Shown here: positions 1 through 9,539 of the stretch, one piece after another
Layout of the letters: each line of letters begins with the position of its first letter
Numbering within the stretch: the stretch's first letter is position 1
DNA from: Tolypocladium sp. Sup5 PDA-1
Lineage: Eukaryota; Ascomycota; Sordariomycetes; Hypocreales; Ophiocordycipitaceae
Assembly (NCBI GenBank): GCA_000750105.3
Contig: JPHH03000073.1
Coordinates: 1 to 64,000, forward strand
Length of the DNA stretch: 64,000 nucleotides
Direction: 5' to 3'
Position numbers and translations under genes: made by a program
The notes under the pieces: generated by a model
What the model was told of the DNA's origin: nothing
The model's input: only the letters and a program-made list of their open reading frames with translations
The model's database searches: none

Positions 1-1582
1 ATTAGAGTATTATTAATTTCCTTATACTATTCGCGTGCCTTTTCTTATATATACTCTAGGTATCTAGGTAGCTAGTAATCTCTATAGCTTACTCTATCGT
101 ATATTAGTATATAAATAATATTAGTTTATATTTAAGGGATTCCTTAACTAGTCGCGATATACCTATACTATTCCTATACTTTTCTAAACTAGTAAGCGTA
201 GTAAGTTAGGGACGCATATATTAAGTTAGTAAATCTATCTTTCTAATACTCTAGTAGGGTATTAGTATTAGTTTTATAATAACTACGTATAGTATATTAT
301 AGTATATTTTCGCTCTCTATTTATATAGCTCCGAGGCTAGGTATAGATTATCGATAATATATCCCTTTTATTAAGTTAGAAATATATTATATTATACTTT
401 CGCTAGGAAATATATTAAATAGTCTAAGTAAATATATAAGGCCTATAAGATCTATATATATAGCTTATATCCTAGTATAATTTATAGATTATCCCTATAT
501 TCTCTTATTAAATATAATTCTCCTTTAATTATATTTAGTATATCTATAGCGATTATAGCGATAGCGTAATCGCTATTATTTAGTATAGGTCTATATTATA
601 AGAGTATAGACTTTTAAACTTTAGTAAGTAGTTTAGGGTTAGTCTAGGTTCCGATATTAACTATACTTTCTATTTCCTTATTATATTTTAATAGTTCCTT
701 ACCTTTAAGTAATACTCTAATAGTCGCGTTTTCCCGATATAAGGTTAGTACTTCTAATTAGCCTTTAGTTATACTTAGCGTATACTAGTTATCTTTAGAG
801 CTTATATTATTAATACTCCTTTTATCTATATTATTCGATTTCTTACTTATCTAGGTAAGTATTATAGCTACTTCTTTATCCTTAAAGTATTATCTTACTT
901 ATATAAATAATCGCTTTCTTTCTTACTTATTTATTTTATAAGTAAAGTAGCTTCGCTATCTTTCTTAGTTATATTCTCGTATCTTCTCCTAGTATTCTTC
1001 GCTATATTATTAGATCTATTTCTTAGTAGATCCTCCTAGATAGGCGAATTTAGGTCTATCGTTTAGTTCGACTAATTCTCCTAATCGGTTACGTAGCTTA
1101 GGTTCCTCCCGTTATTGCTTAAGTCTACGTCCGTCTATTACGCCTCGTGACCTAGATACTCCTCGTCGTCTAGTTATAGCGAGAGTCTTTATTATTAGTT
1201 CTCTTGGGAACTATCCGCTATTCTATTTATCTAATAGGTGCGTGTTATAATTATTATTATAGCACGCTATCTAGTTTATGCGGTTATGGCTAGCTAATTC
1301 CTTATTAGTAGCGTTAAGGTATTTCTTACCTCCTAATGCTAGCTTCTAACCAGGCCTTTTTAGTTATTTATATTCGCGGGCGAAGTATCTAAACTTCCCG
1401 TAGTTATAGTACTTCTTGCCTTCCTTAGGCTAGTCCTTCTATACTATATCTAGGTCTATTCGTCTAGGGTTCTAGGTATAGGCCTATATAGTATTCTCTA
1501 TATACTTCTTTCGCTAGTTTACGTAGGGGTTATTATTATAAGGAGAGTTCTAGTAACCTCTTCCTTACTTCTTTTCTTAGTA
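1..1582 (-). pseudogene. RIP-degraded retrotransposon internal region (end of gag and beyond)
   Basis: Very TA-rich DNA with stops in all frames. On the minus strand the gag relic at 1583-2405 continues into this block. Around 1380-1420 it contains a retroviral-type zinc knuckle with the correct CX2CX4HX4C spacing, but every cysteine and the histidine reads as tyrosine, the exact outcome of G-to-A and C-to-T changes. This is what RIP does to a nucleocapsid knuckle. The remainder presumably derives from protease/pol, but I could not recognise catalytic motifs by eye. No intact gene is present. Confidence 0.7.
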
Positions 1583-2405
1583 TCGCGTATATTATCTATT
1601 ATCGATTTATATTACTATAGCGATATAGTCTACGAGGTCTTTAGGTTAATCCTCTCTATAGAGTTTATCTTTAACTTTATCTTTAAGGCTATCGTAGAAT
1701 CGTACTATAAGGGGTTCGTTATCCTATTTAAGTTATAAAGTAACTTACCTAAACTTAGCGGCGTACTCTAATATTAATATTTTCTATCGGAGCCCTCGAA
1801 GTTTCTACTTTACTTCTCTTCCTTTATTAGTTTTACCGAAAACCTATTTAATCGCTACTTCGAATCCTATAAAGTTTGCGAATATAGCCCTTATTTTAGT
1901 ATCTCGCTCGCTATCTTTATTATCGAGGTAATCTTATATAATAAGTCTAAACTATACGAGAGCTATTCTACTAAGGTAGCTGCCTGCGTAGAGTACCTTA
2001 GCGGCGGGATCTAAGAGTTTATTAGGATAAAACTAATAATAGGCTTTAAGTTATATAAGGAAGTCCTTAAGGGTGCTATAGGAGCTATTATATAGTCCTA
2101 GCTACTTAGGTTTAACTACTTCTCCGAGATCTTTAGTCTAACCTATCCCTTCTTTATTACTAAGCTCCTAGACCTTAAGTTATAGTACGATAAGTTCCTA
2201 TACTAAGTCCTCTTTAGATATAGTAGGTCTAGTGCTAGTTAATCCTTCGCGTTAAGTAGGTATGTTAACTATAATGCGGTATTATTTAAGGTAACGCGGT
2301 AACCTCCTGAATAAGAGCTTTTAATATATAACGGTTTAGGTTCCTAAGGGATAAACCAGAGGTTTATATTAGTAGGTAGGTTAGGGCGTAGCCGTTAAAT
2401 AGTCT
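1583..2405 (-). pseudogene. Ty3-type gag relic, copy 1
   Basis: Translating the minus strand gives a Retrotrans_gag-like sequence (for example the stretch 'RFYDSLKDKVKD' followed by 'PKDLVDYIA') interrupted by many TAG/TAA codons at positions where CAG, CAA or TGG would be expected. The same segment recurs at 2776-3599 with a period of about 1,193 bp. It lies directly downstream (minus strand) of the LTR at 2406-2775, the normal LTR-to-gag order. It cannot encode a working protein. Confidence 0.75.
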
Positions 2406-2775
2406 TGTTACGATAGTAATAGATCGGATATCCCGGATAATAGATCGTAACTAAGAATATTATAGTAAGTAATAATAAGTATTAAAAGCTAGCGAGGTAT
2501 CTATGCTATAGTAAGGAAATTAGGGGGTCCTATATACTAGCGATAGATCGCTGCCGCTCCTAGGGATCACTATAATCCCTTAGATCGTTATAATCTATAG
2601 ATTACTAATAATCTATAGATCGTTAATAATCTATCTCATAGATCGCACGATCTATCCCGTGGATCGCACTAATCCACCGTTTATTAGTTAACCATTCCGA
2701 CTATTATTCCGTGCAGCCTGCACTAGCGCCTGCACAGCCGGCCCATCCCGTGGCCCGTTAGCCTAGGTCGTAACA
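2406..2775 (-). repeat. LTR, inner copy (about 370 bp)
   Basis: The segment starts TGTTACGA and ends TCGTAACA on the plus strand, so it has the TG...CA ends and short terminal inverted repeat of an LTR. It is repeated, with RIP-type differences, at 3600-3974. It is the more GC-rich and less mutated of the two LTR copies and keeps a GC-rich block near its right end (about 2710-2770). Confidence 0.75.
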
Positions 2776-3599
2776 GTCGCGTATATTATCTATTATCGAT
2801 TCGTATTACTATAGCGATATAGTCTACGAGGTCTTTAGGTCGATCCTCTCTATAGAGTTTGTCTTTAACTTCGTCTTTAAGGCTATCGTAGAATCGTGCT
2901 ATAAGGGGTTCGTTATCCTATTTAAGTTATAAAGTAACTTACCTAAACTTAGCGGCGTACTCCGATATTAATATTTTCTATCGGAGCCCTCGAAGTTTCT
3001 ACTCTACTTCTCTTCCTTTATCGGTTTTACCGAAAACCTATTTAATCGCTGCTTCGAATCCTATAAAGTTTACGAATATAGCCCTTATTTCGGCGTCTCG
3101 CTCGCTATCTTCGTTATCGAGGTAATCTCGTATAATAGGTCTAAACTATACGAGAGCCGTTCTACTAAGGTAGCTGCCCGCGTAGAGTGCCTTAGCGGCG
3201 GGATCTAAGAGTTTATTAGGATAAAACTAATAATAGGCTTTGAGTTATATAAGGAAGTCTTTGAGGGTGCCGTGGGAGCTATCGTATAGTCCTAGCTACT
3301 TAGGTCTAACTACTTCTCCGAGATCTTTAGTCTAACCTATCCCTTCTTTATTACTAAGCTCCTAGACCTTAAGTTATAGTATAATAAGCTCCTATACTAA
3401 GTCCTCTTTAGATATAGTAGGTCTAGTATTAGTTAATCCTTCGCGTTAAGTAGGTATATTAACTATAATATAGTATTATTTAAGGTAATATAGTAACCTC
3501 CTAAATAAGAGCTTTTAATATATAACGGTTTAGGTTCCTAAGGGATAAACTAGAGGTTTATATTAGTAGGTAGGTTAGGGCATAGCTATTAAATAGTCT
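2776..3599 (-). pseudogene. Ty3-type gag relic, copy 2 (truncated by the inner LTR)
   Basis: This is the second copy of the gag segment seen at 1583-2405, with scattered transition differences. On the minus strand it follows the outer LTR (3600-3974) and stops abruptly where the inner LTR (2406-2775) begins. The order LTR-gag-LTR-gag points to tandem elements formed by recombination or nested insertion. Internal stops again sit at glutamine and tryptophan positions. Confidence 0.7.
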
Positions 3600-3974
3600 T
3601 ATTACGATAGTAATAGATCGGATATCCTAGATAATAGATCGTAATTAAAGGGTTTAAAGTAATATAAGTATATCTATATTAGAATAATATATTAAAAGCT
3701 AGCGAGGTATCTATACTATAGTAAGGAAATTAGGGGGTCCTATATACTAGGTATTATTCCTAGATTATTAAGAGCCCTTAATAATCCATTGCCTAGATTA
3801 CTTAGATTATTACCCGATCGTAGTAATCTAGCTTACCTAGATTACCTACCGATCCTAATAATCTAATATCGCTATGCTACTATTAGCCCGTCGTTCCGAC
3901 TATTATTCCGTGTAGCCCGCAGTAGCGCCTGCATAGCCGGCCCATCCCGTGGCCCGTTAGCCTAGGTCGTAATA
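3600..3974 (-). repeat. LTR, outer copy (about 375 bp)
   Basis: Counterpart of the LTR at 2406-2775. Its ends read TATTACGA and TCGTAATA, the RIP-mutated form of TGTTACGA...TCGTAACA. The GC-rich block near 3905-3970 is almost identical to the one in the inner copy, while the central third has diverged (different sequence at about 3750-3890). Its right edge abuts the DUF3435 relic. Confidence 0.7.
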
Positions 3975-4957
3975 GTAGCGCATAACCGATAAGCAAATAT
4001 CTTTATAGTAAAGCGCTTTTAGTTATCCGCGATAGATAATCTCTTAGTAAAGTATATCTTCGAGTAGATAAGAGTCTTTATCGATAGCCTAGTTAGTATC
4101 CTTATTAAAGTCTTTAACCCTAATAGCCTTCGGACTATAGAGGTCCTCCTATGTCCTATCCTTAGGCTTCTTCTTCTTATTATCTATAATCTCTATAGGT
4201 CGAGCACTAGTAAAAGCAAGGAGGAGGTAATAGCCCGATAGATTATTTCGGTATCGCTCGGAAGGAAAGATACCCTTATCGTACGCAATATTAAAGGTCT
4301 ATAAAACCAGGAGGTTATCGGTGCCGAGGACTAGCTTTCTATTAATATTAGGGGGTTAGAGTTTCTATTTCGTAACTAGAACGGTATCGTGCTACTATAG
4401 GGACGTCGTTGTTATTAGCAGTTCCGATAGCGTAGGAACACGAACCTAAACGTACCTTTTAAACCTCCTTATTATCGTTCCTATCGAAGTACTAGCCCGT
4501 CACGCTACTATATAATTACTTATACTAGCGCTAGTATTCCTAGGACGTTCCCTCGGATATAATCTTCTATCTCTCGCAGAGGTAGTCGAGGAAGTCCATT
4601 GCTATCGGCCGATCGAGTCTTCGGATCACCTCTATCCAATACCTAGTTTCGGTAGCGCTATAGTACCTAGATATTCGTTAGTATATAAATCCTCTCCCTT
4701 TAGCTAGTGGTTTTATATATCTTCTACTTCCTTAAAATACGGGCGATATTAATCTTAGTGCTATCGGCGTAATCCGGCTTAAGGAAACGCACGTCCTTCA
4801 GCTACTCACGGAGGGCGGCGCGTTACCTAGCGTTAAGGGGATTCGGCTTCTTAATCATCCGCCTCTCGTTCTCCCGTTAAGTAAACCTTCGAAGAAAGTC
4901 GGCATAATAAGCAGAGGGCCTATCATTTAGTCGCTAGAGACTAACAAGCGGTGCCAT
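3975..4957 (-). pseudogene. RIP-degraded DUF3435 tyrosine-recombinase relic
   Basis: On the minus strand from an ATG at 4957, long open stretches are separated only by TAG/TAA codons at Q/W-type positions. At about 4300-4170 the reading contains 'GIFPSERYRNNLSGYYLLL' followed by 'TSARP', and near 3990-4020 it has 'LKALYYKDICLS'. This pattern, F-P-x-E-R-x-R, then a hydrophobic run, then a x-ARP box, then a Y-x-D-(I/V)-x-L box, matches what I know of the fungal DUF3435 family, crypton/Starship-captain-type tyrosine recombinases. The arginine of the ARP box would be the first catalytic Arg. Family assignment comes from remembered motif shape, not an alignment. Confidence 0.6.
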
Positions 4958-5550
4958 ATTCGGCTCCGATAGACAAGACGCAGGGAGAGACTAGGTGGCA
5001 GAGAACCTACGGAAAACGAGTGTAGAAGTTAATATAAAGGGCTAGATAAGTCGAGGCGGAGCGGTTGGCTTTTAACGCTAGCCTTTGGGGCCCATAGTGC
5101 CCATAGGCGTTTATTTTAGAGGTACCGAGAAACGGACTCTTATATTCTATTTCCAAGATGCAAGGCGGACGAAGTACCCAAGGCTAGTAGGGCCAGGTAG
5201 CGCAATGGATAATCATGCGGACGGCCCCTAGCCAGGTTACGTTCCGTCTCAGGCTGATAGCCACGCTTGGCGACCCCGGCGAGGTACCGTGTACCTCTGA
5301 GCCGCCCACTGCCCCTCACTGTCGACACCACCAAAAGCGGCGGCACGTCCCGCCCGATTCGGTGGGCACAACAGCGCTTTCTAGACTTAATCTGTATGTC
5401 GAAGGAACCTACGTCGCATTGGGCGGTGCGACAGGCACTGGGCTATCTCACTGACCCTTCGGACCGTGTTGCAGCTCTCTGCCACGATTAAACCATGGCG
5501 TCAAGTATCTACTTTAGTAGGATAGGGAGTAAGAAGTGTAGGATTAATAA
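4958..5550. other. Gene-free transition from RIP block to normal DNA
   Basis: Base composition shifts here from TA-rich to about 50% GC. Short overlapping open frames on both strands show no family resemblance. A D-arm-like string at about 5190-5207 resembles the 5' part of a tRNA-Arg gene, but no matching 3' half or acceptor stem was found. I see no supported gene. Confidence 0.5.
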
Positions 5551-6654
5551 CTAAGTCGCACTATTAAGTAATCCTGCAGTTTGAACTTGTCTGAACAGCT
5601 CATTGGCGTTGCCCTCCCTCGCCATTTGCTTCCGTTTCGCGTATCGACGAAGCCCAGGAACCTTGGACATGGTTGTTAAGACCTGCTTCTTAAGCGGCAA
5701 CGAACCGGTTCGCTCCTCGTAAAGGAGGCAGCTGACGGTCAACACCAAGCAGATCCAATAAACGTTATACGAGATAACAGACCCGTAGGTTGCCGTGTTT
5801 TGCCAGCCAAGGAGCGCGTTGAAAACGTCCCATCCGTTCTCGGTCTCAGGGTTGCAGCAGTTGACGTGCCAGACGGTCTCCCTGATGTTGTATGAACCGG
5901 GACCGTCGCCCGCCTCGGCTACGTCGCTTCCGACGAGCTGGGCAAATGTATGATACTGTAAACTCCAGACTGCCTTGGAGAACATGCCGGCTGCAATCAG
6001 GTACAGGACACTGGTAGAAGCGACCAGGAAGATCTGGATCGACATCATGTTGCCGCCACGGTAGATGAAATAGCCGACGATGACGGCTGCAATCACCCCG
6101 CAGACAACGGGGAGGGGGAAGGACGATGCCGGCAAGCTCAGAGACACGCCACCGACGAATACGACGGCCTCAACGCCCTCTCGCAGTGTCGTAATGAATG
6201 GCAGGATGAACATGACGTGCCTCCTGGACCAGGCTCCCAGCCATGTTGTCGATTTGTCGGACTTGGTTCTCTCGGCGAGGCTTTGTGCAATCTTGACCCG
6301 CCACTTGTCCTTCATCTTGTTGATTCTGAGCAGCGCCAGCCCCATTATAGAGATGATGATCGTGGCAATCAAGTAGAAAATGCCCTCCCAGAGGTCCTCT
6401 GACTTGGCCCATATGTCCTTGCCTAGGCCGTAAAAGACTCCAATGAAGGCACCGCCTATGATGAGGCAGATGACGATGCCAGCGGCGGCACCCGCCCACA
6501 CCTGTTTAACCAGGCGTTTGTAGATGGCCTTGTCCTGGTCTGGCCCTCCGAGGCACTGCTTGAGGAAGGAGAGAAGAACGGAGATGATGATGATGGCTTC
6601 CAAGCATTCTCGGAAGACGATGAAGAAGACTTGGACGGCGAAGACGTTTGCCAT
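5551..6654 (-). CDS. ftr1: High-affinity plasma-membrane iron permease
   Basis: This encodes a 367-residue, intron-free member of the Ftr1 family, which moves Fe(III) across the plasma membrane after oxidation by its multicopper oxidase partner. Two R-E-x-x-E iron-binding motifs are visible, R15-E19 (RECLE) in the first membrane helix and R158-E162 (REGVE) in a later one. Both are essential in characterised Ftr1 proteins. About seven hydrophobic segments span the protein, followed by a short basic cytoplasmic tail. Length and layout match yeast Ftr1. The gene is divergently paired with the FET3 ferroxidase at 7612, the standard fungal arrangement, and the intervening region carries GATA-type iron-regulator sites. 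Confidence 0.95.
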   Translation of the reverse strand: MANVFAVQVFFIVFRECLEAIIIISVLLSFLKQCLGGPDQDKAIYKRLVKQVWAGAAAGIVICLIIGGAFIGVFYGLGKDIWAKSEDLWEGIFYLIATIIISIMGLALLRINKMKDKWRVKIAQSLAERTKSDKSTTWLGAWSRRHVMFILPFITTLREGVEAVVFVGGVSLSLPASSFPLPVVCGVIAAVIVGYFIYRGGNMMSIQIFLVASTSVLYLIAAGMFSKAVWSLQYHTFAQLVGSDVAEAGDGPGSYNIRETVWHVNCCNPETENGWDVFNALLGWQNTATYGSVISYNVYWICLVLTVSCLLYEERTGSLPLKKQVLTTMSKVPGLRRYAKRKQMAREGNANELFRQVQTAGLLNSAT

Positions 6655-7611
6655 TGTGTATGGGTTTGCCGACTGGCAAGCAGAGACAGGAATGGCACAA
6701 AAACGTTGGATGAGAGGAGGGGAAAGGCCAAGCCAGAGCAGTGATCAGCTTCGATACTGGTGGGGGTTAAAGGGCTGCTTAAGTCGCAACTGGGCAGAGG
6801 CAGGGAATAGTAAACCATCAGAGGAATTGAACCCTCCGCCGGATCGTCGAAGCGTGGCTGGCAACCAACAACCCGGAAGAACCACAATAATGAACTCCGT
6901 CGAATAGCGTATTAAAGTATCCGTAGTAATCAGATGATCAGATCAAGATAATTCTGTACGTTATGGGCAGCTGAACCAAGTCCAGCGCCTTGGTGCGTCA
7001 ACCTTTTCGTGCTGTCCGTCTCGTATTGGCTGTGGTGGACTCTCATGCCGTGTTAGCCGTGTCCAACGGCGCCGGTCCCGGCAAAGACGGCAACGCGGCC
7101 CAGCGGCGTCACCGGCCTCTGATTATCTGATTTTTCCGATAACCTAAAAGAATCAGTAATTGGCCAGCGAAGCGAGGGCAAAGTTATCTGATCCTTTCGC
7201 GCGGCAGTTTCGGCTGCTAGCGCTAGGACTAGAGGGCGCCGTGGCGTGACACTCGTCGACCGCGACCTCGGGAATAGTTGCCTTATGAACACTTTGCGCC
7301 GTTGGGAGCTTTATCATCAGGGAAACGGGCTGCCGGTCGGTCTCGAGCGGCCGGAGGCCATCAATTGCCTCAATGTCTTTACGTCGTTGCGGGCATTACA
7401 TCTTCACCAGGCAAACACCACGGCAGCTTTGGAACAATACCCGAAACGCGCCTGCCGCTGTTTATTCATCGCAGTGCATCTGAGATAAAACCGAGGGAAG
7501 CGTTGGCCCAACGATTTCCCCAGTCCGGCTGTCTAGAGAAATCGGGGACCTCTGCAGTTGAGCAATTTCTTCATACAACCGACAGACACTGCCACAAACG
7601 TCAGGATATCA
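6655..7611. promoter_or_regulatory. Divergent FTR1/FET3 promoter with GATA-type iron sites
   Basis: This 957-bp region separates the two iron-uptake genes. It holds two exact copies of TTATCTGAT (7123-7131 and 7184-7192), the reverse complement of ATCAGATAA. That fits the ATCWGATAA element recognised by fungal SreA/Urbs1-type GATA repressors of iron uptake. A further GATAA lies at 7138-7142 and an inverted CCAAT box (ATTGG) at 7159-7163, the kind of site used by the CCAAT-binding/HapX complex. The sites sit 420-490 bp from the FET3 ATG. Repression under iron sufficiency is inferred from these motifs. Confidence 0.75.
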
Positions 7612-9486
7612 ATGTCGAAACTGGCCTGGATGACCGTCTTGGCCCTCGCAGCTCTAAGCTGCCGGGCCAAGACTGTTACATACGACTTCAACGTCACCTG
7701 GGTCACTGCGAATCCTGACGGATTGCTTGATCGCAAAGTCGTCGGCATCAATGGCCAGTGGCCGCTGCCTGTCATCGAAGTCGACAAAGGCGACCGGCTG
7801 GTCGTCAACATGCACAATGGCCTGGGCGATAAGGGTGCCTCCATTCATTTCCACGGCATGTTCCAGAACGGCACCAACGAGATGGATGGGCCCTCCATGG
7901 TCACCCAATGTCCCGTTCTTCCTGGATCGAGCATCACCTACAACTTCACTGTCAACCAGAACGGGACCTACTGGTATCATTGCCACACGGATTACTGCTA
8001 CCCGGATGGGTATCGCCAGGCCTTGATAGTCCACGACAGCGATGCCTACTTCGCTCATGACTACGACGAGGAGTTTGTCCTCACCGTTTCTGACTGGTAT
8101 CATGACATGGTCGAGGATCTCTCCAAAGAGTTCATGTCGCTCTACAACCCTACCGGCGCTGAGCCAATCCCATCTTCATTTCTTCTCAATGATACAATGA
8201 ACACCAGCATCGCCGTGAAGCCAAATTCGACGTACCTGTTACGGCTCATCAACCACGGTGCCTTCGTCGGACAGTACTTCTACATCGAGGACCACAGTTT
8301 CAAGATTGTGGAAATCGACGGAGTGTACACAGAGCCTACCGAAGCCGACATGCTCTATATCTCGGTCGCACAGAGATATGCAATTCTCCTGACGACCAAG
8401 GACACGACTGACAAGAACTATGCCATTGTCACCGTTGCGGACTCAACGCTCCTCGATACAATTCCGTCTGATCTGCAGCTCAATAACACCAATTGGCTGG
8501 AGTACAACAAGAATGCTCCGCACCTGCAAGCAAATATTACCGCAAGTGACAGCACAGACTTGCAGCCGTACGACGATCTGACTCTAGTGCCTTACGACCA
8601 TATGTCACTGCTCCCTGAGCCAGACATGGAGATCAATGTGACGGTATACATGAACGACCTGATGACGGGATTCAACTATGCTTTTCTCAACAACATTACA
8701 TATACTGCACCCAAGGTCCCTTCTCTCTACACCGTCATGTCATCTGGAGATTTGGCGGACAACCCCGAGATATATGGCGAATTCACGCATCCAGTCGTCC
8801 TCAATCACAACGACGTCGTCCAGCTAGTCCTTAACAACGGAGACACTGGCTCGCACCCATTCCACCTTCATGGTCACCAGTTCCAGGTCATTGACCGTGC
8901 ACCGTCGTACGGCTCAAACTTCTACGACTACCTGAATGGAGACCCCGTCCCATACGATCCTAACAACCACACTGCATTCCCCAAGACCCCGGCTAGGAGA
9001 GACACATTCGTGCTGCCGCCACAGGGCTACTTCGTCATCCGTTTCGTCGCGGACAATCCCGGCGTCTGGGTCTTCCACTGCCACATCGACTGGCATCTAT
9101 CCTCGGGTCTTGCCATGCTTATGATCGAGGCCCCAAAGCAGATACAAGAACGCACCAAGATTCCTCAAGAGCACTACGACGTCTGCCGAGCTGCCGGAGT
9201 GCCATTTGAGGGAAACGCAGCCGCTAACACTGAAAACTTCCTGGACCTTTCCGGGCAACACACGCAACCTGACTGGATACCGGACGGCTTTACTGCGCGC
9301 GGCATTGTTGCTCTTACCTTTTCGGTCCTCTCTGCAATTATCGGCATTCTTAGCATTATTATCTATGGAATGGCGGATGTCAAGAATAAGCAGAATGTGG
9401 CCGTCCCTCTCAATGATTCCAATGAGATTGAGCAAAACGCGGAGCAAAACGCGGAGCAAATTACGGATGGACGAACGAAGGAATAA
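7612..9486 (+). CDS. fet3: Cell-surface multicopper ferroxidase, Fet3 type
   Basis: This 624-residue multicopper oxidase oxidises Fe(II) to Fe(III) for delivery to Ftr1. The ATG at 7612 is preferred over an in-frame one at 7558 because it places a signal peptide (MSKLAWMTVLALAALS) at the N terminus. Three cupredoxin domains follow with copper motifs HFHG, an atypical WYHCHT (usually HSH), HPFHLHGH and FHCHIDWH. 'NPTGAEPIP' carries the glutamate equivalent to the Fe(II)-binding E185 of yeast Fet3. Several N-glycosylation sequons are present, and a single C-terminal membrane helix ('GIVALTFSVLSAIIGILSII') leaves a short cytosolic tail. It has no introns. Laccase is less likely given the membrane anchor, the acidic iron site and the FTR1 neighbour. 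Confidence 0.93.
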   Translation: MSKLAWMTVLALAALSCRAKTVTYDFNVTWVTANPDGLLDRKVVGINGQWPLPVIEVDKGDRLVVNMHNGLGDKGASIHFHGMFQNGTNEMDGPSMVTQCPVLPGSSITYNFTVNQNGTYWYHCHTDYCYPDGYRQALIVHDSDAYFAHDYDEEFVLTVSDWYHDMVEDLSKEFMSLYNPTGAEPIPSSFLLNDTMNTSIAVKPNSTYLLRLINHGAFVGQYFYIEDHSFKIVEIDGVYTEPTEADMLYISVAQRYAILLTTKDTTDKNYAIVTVADSTLLDTIPSDLQLNNTNWLEYNKNAPHLQANITASDSTDLQPYDDLTLVPYDHMSLLPEPDMEINVTVYMNDLMTGFNYAFLNNITYTAPKVPSLYTVMSSGDLADNPEIYGEFTHPVVLNHNDVVQLVLNNGDTGSHPFHLHGHQFQVIDRAPSYGSNFYDYLNGDPVPYDPNNHTAFPKTPARRDTFVLPPQGYFVIRFVADNPGVWVFHCHIDWHLSSGLAMLMIEAPKQIQERTKIPQEHYDVCRAAGVPFEGNAAANTENFLDLSGQHTQPDWIPDGFTARGIVALTFSVLSAIIGILSIIIYGMADVKNKQNVAVPLNDSNEIEQNAEQNAEQITDGRTKE

Positions 9487-9539
9487 GACAGGGGTTTAGT
9501 TAATTTAATATCATCCTTCCACCGAGCGGTGTGAGCCCT

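Noticed and set aside
1..5000. CRISPR-like or satellite repeat suggested by recurring motifs
   Set aside because: The recurrence is one 1.2-kb LTR-gag duplication with RIP transitions, and the organism is a fungus; there are no short spaced repeats.
5186..5260. tRNA-Arg-like 5' half (string resembling a D-arm and A box near 5190-5207)
   Set aside because: No complementary acceptor strand, no proper T-arm and no plausible anticodon stem at the right distance; at best a fragment.
7558..7611. Upstream in-frame ATG of FET3 adding 18 residues
   Set aside because: It would bury the signal peptide; the ATG at 7612 gives a standard secretory N terminus.
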